From NCBI GenBank assembly GCA_007121115.1, contig SKMI01000102.1, positions 1-10,034 on the forward strand: 10,034 bases of DNA, in the 5' to 3' direction. Below, piece after piece: positions 6,509-10,034 of the stretch. Positions within the stretch are counted from its first letter, which is position 1, and each line of letters starts with the position of its first letter. The translations under genes were made by a program, and so were the position numbers. The notes below the pieces were generated by a model. It searched no databases. It was not told where the DNA came from and saw only the letters and a program-made list of their open reading frames with translations. This DNA comes from Paracoccaceae bacterium. Lineage in GTDB: Bacteria; Pseudomonadota; Alphaproteobacteria; Rhodobacterales; Rhodobacteraceae.

Positions 6509-8077
6509 AAGATCGGCGCACCCAAGGAAGTCTACGAAGGCGAGGCGCGTGTCGCGCTCACACCCGATAGCGCGCAGCAGTTGAAAAAGCTCGGGCATGA
6601 ATGCCTGATCGAGGCGGGCGCGGGCGAGAAGGCCGGGATCACCGATGACGCCTATCGCGAAGCCGGGGTCGAGGTGGTTGCGGAGGCCAAGGCGCTCTTT
6701 GACGGCGCCGACATCGTCATCAAGGTGCGCGAGCCGCAGATGGACGAGGTGCAGCGCCTGCGCGAGGGGCAGACGCTGGTCTCCTTCTTCTGGCCCGCGC
6801 AGAACGAGGAGTTGCTGAACGCCGCCGCCGAGCGCAAGGCCACCGTGATTGCCATGGACATGGTGCCACGGATTTCGCGCGCGCAGAAGATGGACGCGCT
6901 GTCGTCGATGGCCAATATCGCCGGCTACCGCGCGGTGATCGAGGCCGGGAACAATTTCGGCCGGTTCTTTACCGGGCAGGTGACCGCCGCCGGCAAGGTG
7001 CCGCCCGCGCGCGTGCTGGTGGTGGGCGCCGGGGTGGCCGGGCTGGCGGCCATCGGCACCTCGACCGCGCTGGGGGCGATCACGCTGGCTTTCGACGTGC
7101 GCCCCGAGGTGGCCGAGCAGATCGAATCCATGGGCGCCGAATTCGTGTTCCTGGAGTTCGAGGAGGAAACCAAGGATGGCGCCGAGACGGGCGGTTACGC
7201 GGCCCCTTCGAGCCCCGAGTTCCGCGAGAAGCAGCTTGAAAAATTCCGCGAACTTGCCCCGGACATCGACATCGTCATCACCACCGCCCTGATCCCCGGA
7301 CGCCCGGCGCCGAAGCTCTGGACCGAGGATATGGTCCGGATGATGAAGCCCGGCTCGGTGATCGTGGACCTGGCCGCCGAAAAGGGCGGTAACTGCGATC
7401 TGACCGTGCCGGATCAGCGGATCGTCACCGACAACGGCGTGGTGGTGGTGGGCTACACCGACTTCCCGTCGCGCATGGCGACGCAGTCGTCGATGCTTTA
7501 CGCCACCAACATCCGGCACATGATCCATGATCTGACGCCGGAAAAGGACGGTGTCATCAACCACAACATGGATGATGACGTGATCCGCGGCGCCACCGTC
7601 ACTCACAAGGGCGAGGTGACGTATCCACCGCCGCCGCCGAAGGTACAGGCGATCGCCGCCAAGCCCAAGGAAAAGAAGAAGGAACCGACGGCAGAAGAAA
7701 AGCGCGCCAGCGAGGTGAGCGCCTTCAAGGAAGAGACCAAGCGCCAGGTGGCGCTTCTGGCTATCGCAGGCGGCGCGGTGCTGGCCGTGGGGCTGGTAGC
7801 GCCGGAAAGTTTCATGCGGAACTTCGTCATCTTCGTGCTGGCGGTCTTCGTGGGCTTTCAGGTCATCTGGAACGTGGCGCACAGCCTGCACACGCCGCTG
7901 ATGGCGGTCACGAACGCAATCTCGTCGATCATCATCCTGGGCGCGCTGATGCAGATCGGATCGACCTCGGGGCTGATCACGGTGTTGGCGGCTGCGGGCA
8001 TCCTGATGGCGGCGGTGAACATATTCGGCGGTTTCATGGTGACACGGCGGATGCTCGCCATGTTCCAGAAATCCTGA
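6506..8077 (+). CDS. pntA: NAD(P) transhydrogenase (Re/Si-specific), subunit alpha, dI and membrane part in one chain
   Basis: Together with PntB this inner-membrane enzyme uses proton influx to drive hydride transfer from NADH to NADP. The 523-residue product has the cytoplasmic NAD(H)-binding domain first. A Rossmann motif VVGAGVAG lies at 172-179. A PRISRAQKMDALSS loop supplies R122, Q127, D130 and S133, counterparts of R127, Q132, D135 and S138 in Rhodospirillum rubrum dI (from memory). A linker with five prolines (374-378) and a lysine-rich run precedes about four transmembrane helices (about 413-431, 437-455, 462-484 and 488-510). This is the fused E. coli-like arrangement (510 residues there), not the split pntAA/pntAB of R. 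rubrum. I chose the GTG at 6506 because AAGGGGGG lies 7 bases upstream and the family-typical MKIGAPKE begins there. An earlier GTG at 6470 has no such site. pntB follows after 19 bases. Confidence 0.96.
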   Translation: MKIGAPKEVYEGEARVALTPDSAQQLKKLGHECLIEAGAGEKAGITDDAYREAGVEVVAEAKALFDGADIVIKVREPQMDEVQRLREGQTLVSFFWPAQNEELLNAAAERKATVIAMDMVPRISRAQKMDALSSMANIAGYRAVIEAGNNFGRFFTGQVTAAGKVPPARVLVVGAGVAGLAAIGTSTALGAITLAFDVRPEVAEQIESMGAEFVFLEFEEETKDGAETGGYAAPSSPEFREKQLEKFRELAPDIDIVITTALIPGRPAPKLWTEDMVRMMKPGSVIVDLAAEKGGNCDLTVPDQRIVTDNGVVVVGYTDFPSRMATQSSMLYATNIRHMIHDLTPEKDGVINHNMDDDVIRGATVTHKGEVTYPPPPPKVQAIAAKPKEKKKEPTAEEKRASEVSAFKEETKRQVALLAIAGGAVLAVGLVAPESFMRNFVIFVLAVFVGFQVIWNVAHSLHTPLMAVTNAISSIIILGALMQIGSTSGLITVLAAAGILMAAVNIFGGFMVTRRMLAMFQKS

Positions 8078-8096
8078 GCGGGCGGGGGACAGACAC

Positions 8097-9599
8097 ATGG
8101 ATTTCGGCTTCACGATAGCCGCTTACGCGGTTGCGACGGTCCTGTTCGTGCTCTCGCTGGGCGGGCTGTCGAATCAGGAGAAGGCCAAGCGCGCGGTCTG
8201 GTACGGCATCGTCGGCATGGCCGTGGCGGTGGGCGCCACCATGGTCGGCCCGGGCAGCGGGCTGTGGCTGATGTCGCTGGTGCTGATCGCTCTGGGCGGC
8301 ATTGTCGGCTGGCAACTGGCCACGCGGGTGCAGATGACCCAGATGCCCGAGCTTGTGGCGATCATGCACAGCCTGGTCGGCCTCGCCGCCGTGCTGGTGG
8401 GGATCAACGCGCATCTGGAAATCGGCCGGGTGGCCGCGGCCTTCACGGCCGGTGACCTGCCGTTCCCGCAGCCCGAAGGGCCGATGTCCACGGCCGCCTA
8501 TGACCTGTGGCTGGGGCTGACCGATTTCGCCATGATCATCGGCAAGAAGACCGCGGTCGAGGTGACGATCCTGCGGATCGAGCTGATGCTTGGCATCTGG
8601 ATCGGCGCGGTGACCTTTACCGGATCGGTCGTGGCCTATGGCAAGCTGGCGGGGCGCATCAACAGCGCGCCGGTGCAGCTTCCCGGCGGGCACATGCTGA
8701 ACGCGGGTGCGGCGGCGGCCTCGCTGCTGTTTGCGGGGCTGTATCTGGGCTATGCCGAAAGCGGCGCGGTGGCGATCCTGATGCTGCTGGTGCTGACGGC
8801 GCTGGCGCTTTTCATCGGCTATCACCTGATCATGGGCATCGGCGGCGCCGACATGCCGGTGGTGGTGTCGATGCTCAACAGCTACTCGGGCTGGGCGGCG
8901 GCGGCCATCGGCTTCTCGCTTGGCAACGAGTTGCTGATCGTGGTCGGCGCGCTGGTGGGGTCCTCGGGGGCGATCCTGAGCTACATCATGTGCAAGGCCA
9001 TGAACCGCAGCTTCATCAGCGTGATCCTGGGCGGCTTCGGCGGCACCTCGGGGCCGCAGCAGCAGGTCGAGGGCGAGCAGGTCGCCATCGACGCAGCCGG
9101 CGTGGCCGCAGCGCTGAACGATGCCGATTCGGTCATCATCATTCCCGGCTATGGCATGGCGGTGGCGCAGGCGCAGCAATCGGTGTCGGAACTGACCCGC
9201 AAGCTGCGCGCCAAGGGCAAGGAGGTCCGCTTCGCCATCCACCCGGTCGCCGGGCGTCTGCCCGGGCACATGAACGTGCTGCTGGCCGAGGCCAAGGTGC
9301 CCTACGACATCGTGCTCGAGATGGACGAGATCAACGACGACTTCCCCTCGACCGACGTGGCGATCGTCATCGGCTCCAATGACATCGTGAACCCGGCGGC
9401 GCAGGACGACCCCAACTCGCCCATCGCCGGGATGCCGGTGCTGGAATGCTGGAAGGCGAAGCAGGTGTTCGTGTCCAAACGCGGGCAGGGGACCGGCTAT
9501 TCGGGCATCGAGAACCCGCTGTTCTTCAAGGAGAACACGCGCATGTTCTACGGCGACGCGAAAGCCTCGGTCGACAGCCTGCTGCCCCTGATCGACTGA
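8097..9599 (+). CDS. pntB: NAD(P) transhydrogenase (Re/Si-specific), subunit beta
   Basis: PntB supplies most of the proton-conducting membrane domain and the NADP(H)-binding domain dIII. The 500-residue product starts with hydrophobic helices, carries His91 in PELVAIMHSLVGLAAVL (E. coli beta-His91, a proton-path residue), and has the hallmark GGADMPVVVSMLNSYSGW (249-266). The C-terminal dIII (about 335-500) contains GYGMAVAQAQ at 351-360, HPVAGRLPGHMNVLLAEAK and GSNDIVNPAAQDD, all typical of NADP binding. It is 38 residues longer than the 462 of E. coli PntB. By alignment from memory the extra length lies between VGINAHLEIG (101-110) and LGIWIGAVTFTG (165-176). ATG at 8097 is preceded by GGGGGAC and lies 19 bases after pntA, so the two form an operon ended by the terminator at 9627. 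Confidence 0.97.
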   Translation: MDFGFTIAAYAVATVLFVLSLGGLSNQEKAKRAVWYGIVGMAVAVGATMVGPGSGLWLMSLVLIALGGIVGWQLATRVQMTQMPELVAIMHSLVGLAAVLVGINAHLEIGRVAAAFTAGDLPFPQPEGPMSTAAYDLWLGLTDFAMIIGKKTAVEVTILRIELMLGIWIGAVTFTGSVVAYGKLAGRINSAPVQLPGGHMLNAGAAAASLLFAGLYLGYAESGAVAILMLLVLTALALFIGYHLIMGIGGADMPVVVSMLNSYSGWAAAAIGFSLGNELLIVVGALVGSSGAILSYIMCKAMNRSFISVILGGFGGTSGPQQQVEGEQVAIDAAGVAAALNDADSVIIIPGYGMAVAQAQQSVSELTRKLRAKGKEVRFAIHPVAGRLPGHMNVLLAEAKVPYDIVLEMDEINDDFPSTDVAIVIGSNDIVNPAAQDDPNSPIAGMPVLECWKAKQVFVSKRGQGTGYSGIENPLFFKENTRMFYGDAKASVDSLLPLID

Positions 9600-9626
9600 A
9601 CCGGCAAGGCAACACGGCATGACAGA

Positions 9627-9652
9627 CCCCGGCGGCGACGCCGGGGTTTTTT
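9627..9652 (+). terminator. Intrinsic terminator of the pntAB operon
   Basis: A perfect 8-bp stem CCCCGGCG (9627-9634) / CGCCGGGG (9639-9646) is capped by a GCGA loop of the GNRA type and followed by six T (9647-9652). It begins 27 bases after the pntB stop. This is the clearest terminator in the window. Confidence 0.92.
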
Positions 9653-9775
9653 CCGTGTGTTCCGGGGGTATTGCGCGGCTCTCACACAGGCGTGACCCGT
9701 CCGCTTTGACCACAGGTTGGGCAACGGTTGCGTGGGCGACTTCTGTTCCATAGCCTCGGCCCTTGCGTGAAAACC

Positions 9776-9781
9776 TATAAC
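9776..9781 (+). promoter_or_regulatory. Possible -10 box of the terminal exported-protein gene
   Basis: TATAAC at 9776-9781 is the same -10 hexamer as upstream of carB. It would start transcription near 9788, leaving a very short leader before the ATG at 9799. No good -35 is seen at 16-18 bases. TTGACC at 9706-9711 is a fair -35 by itself but has no matching -10. Confidence 0.3.
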
Positions 9782-9798
9782 TATCAATGGAGTACCCC

Positions 9799-10034
9799 AT
9801 GCGACTAGCAGGCTTTCTGACCGGCGCCCTGATCCTTGCCGTGCCCGGGGCCGCGCGCGCGGACGACCCGCACCCCCATCCGCTGGTGCCGCTCGCGCCC
9901 GATGCCGAGATCATCGACAGCGAATTCGTCGATTACACCGAACTGACCTTCCCCTCCGGCCCGTTCGAGGATCGCGACCCGACAGCCGTGCTGGAAAAGC
10001 AGGGGGCGCATCTGCGTCAGGTTTATCGGATCGA
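9799..10034 (+). CDS. Exported protein of unknown function, N-terminal part only
   Basis: Seventy-eight codons are present before the window edge, with no stop. Residues 1-21 form a clear Sec signal peptide: MRL, a hydrophobic core, then PGAARA with cleavage expected before DDP. There is no lipobox cysteine, so a periplasmic or outer-membrane location is likely. The mature start is rich in Pro, His and acidic residues (DDPHPHPLVPLAPDAEII), followed by a VDYTELTFPSGPFED stretch and LEKQGAHLRQVYRI. This faintly recalls the N-terminal region of OmpA-family proteins of Rhodobacteraceae, but I cannot assign it firmly. The ATG at 9799 is preferred over the in-frame ATG at 9787 because GGAG (9789-9792) lies 6 bases before it and overlaps the upstream ATG. 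The gene follows the pntAB terminator and is probably a separate unit. Confidence 0.75.
   Translation, partial: MRLAGFLTGALILAVPGAARADDPHPHPLVPLAPDAEIIDSEFVDYTELTFPSGPFEDRDPTAVLEKQGAHLRQVYRI

Noticed and set aside
6350..8113. Minus-strand open frame of 587 codons opposite pntA
   Set aside because: It is antisense to a strongly conserved gene, and its product is a low-complexity His/Arg/Asp-rich shadow.
8034..9914. Minus-strand open frame of 626 codons opposite pntB
   Set aside because: It runs through pntB, a clear terminator and the next gene's signal peptide region. No domain is visible.

Overview
The window is GC-rich, tightly packed chromosomal DNA. It most resembles a member of the Rhodobacteraceae (Alphaproteobacteria, Rhodobacter/Roseobacter type). 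The strongest hint is a trgA-trgB pair, the tellurite-resistance locus first described in Rhodobacter sphaeroides. Supporting hints are an unlinked carB, a class I-type PPK2, and a GC-rich hairpin plus CCCCGGGGTATTT-type element behind carB. All of this is judged from motifs and memory of the families, without a database search.

Layout from left to right. Positions 1-180 hold a candidate promoter and short leader, with no gene seen. carB (181-3513, +) encodes the large subunit of carbamoyl-phosphate synthetase. A 93-base convergent gap with hairpins separates it from three minus-strand genes, read right to left: ppk2 (6281-5373), then trgA (5195-4737), then trgB (4725-3607). trgA and trgB are 11 bases apart and look like an operon with its own promoter. 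ppk2 lies 177 bases upstream of trgA, across a stretch with two tandem hairpins. A divergent intergenic region (6282-6505) rich in inverted repeats separates ppk2 from pntA (6506-8077, +) and pntB (8097-9599, +). These encode the two subunits of the proton-translocating NAD(P) transhydrogenase. A textbook intrinsic terminator follows pntB. The window ends inside an exported protein gene (9799 to the edge, +).

How the genes fit together. carB serves pyrimidine and arginine synthesis. pntAB uses the proton gradient to make NADPH. PPK2 links polyphosphate to nucleotide pools. trgAB is associated in R. sphaeroides with tellurite resistance, and TrgB carries a Nudix domain of the ADP-ribose pyrophosphatase type. 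A shared theme of redox and nucleotide homeostasis is possible but is an inference from proximity. Most of the region is ordinary core metabolism. I see no CRISPR array, insertion sequence, tRNA, rRNA or phage gene, and no clearly undescribed system. The items most worth a second look are the cyclotransferase-like/Nudix fusion in TrgB, a loop about 38 residues longer than in E. coli within PntB, and the repeat-bearing intergenic regions.
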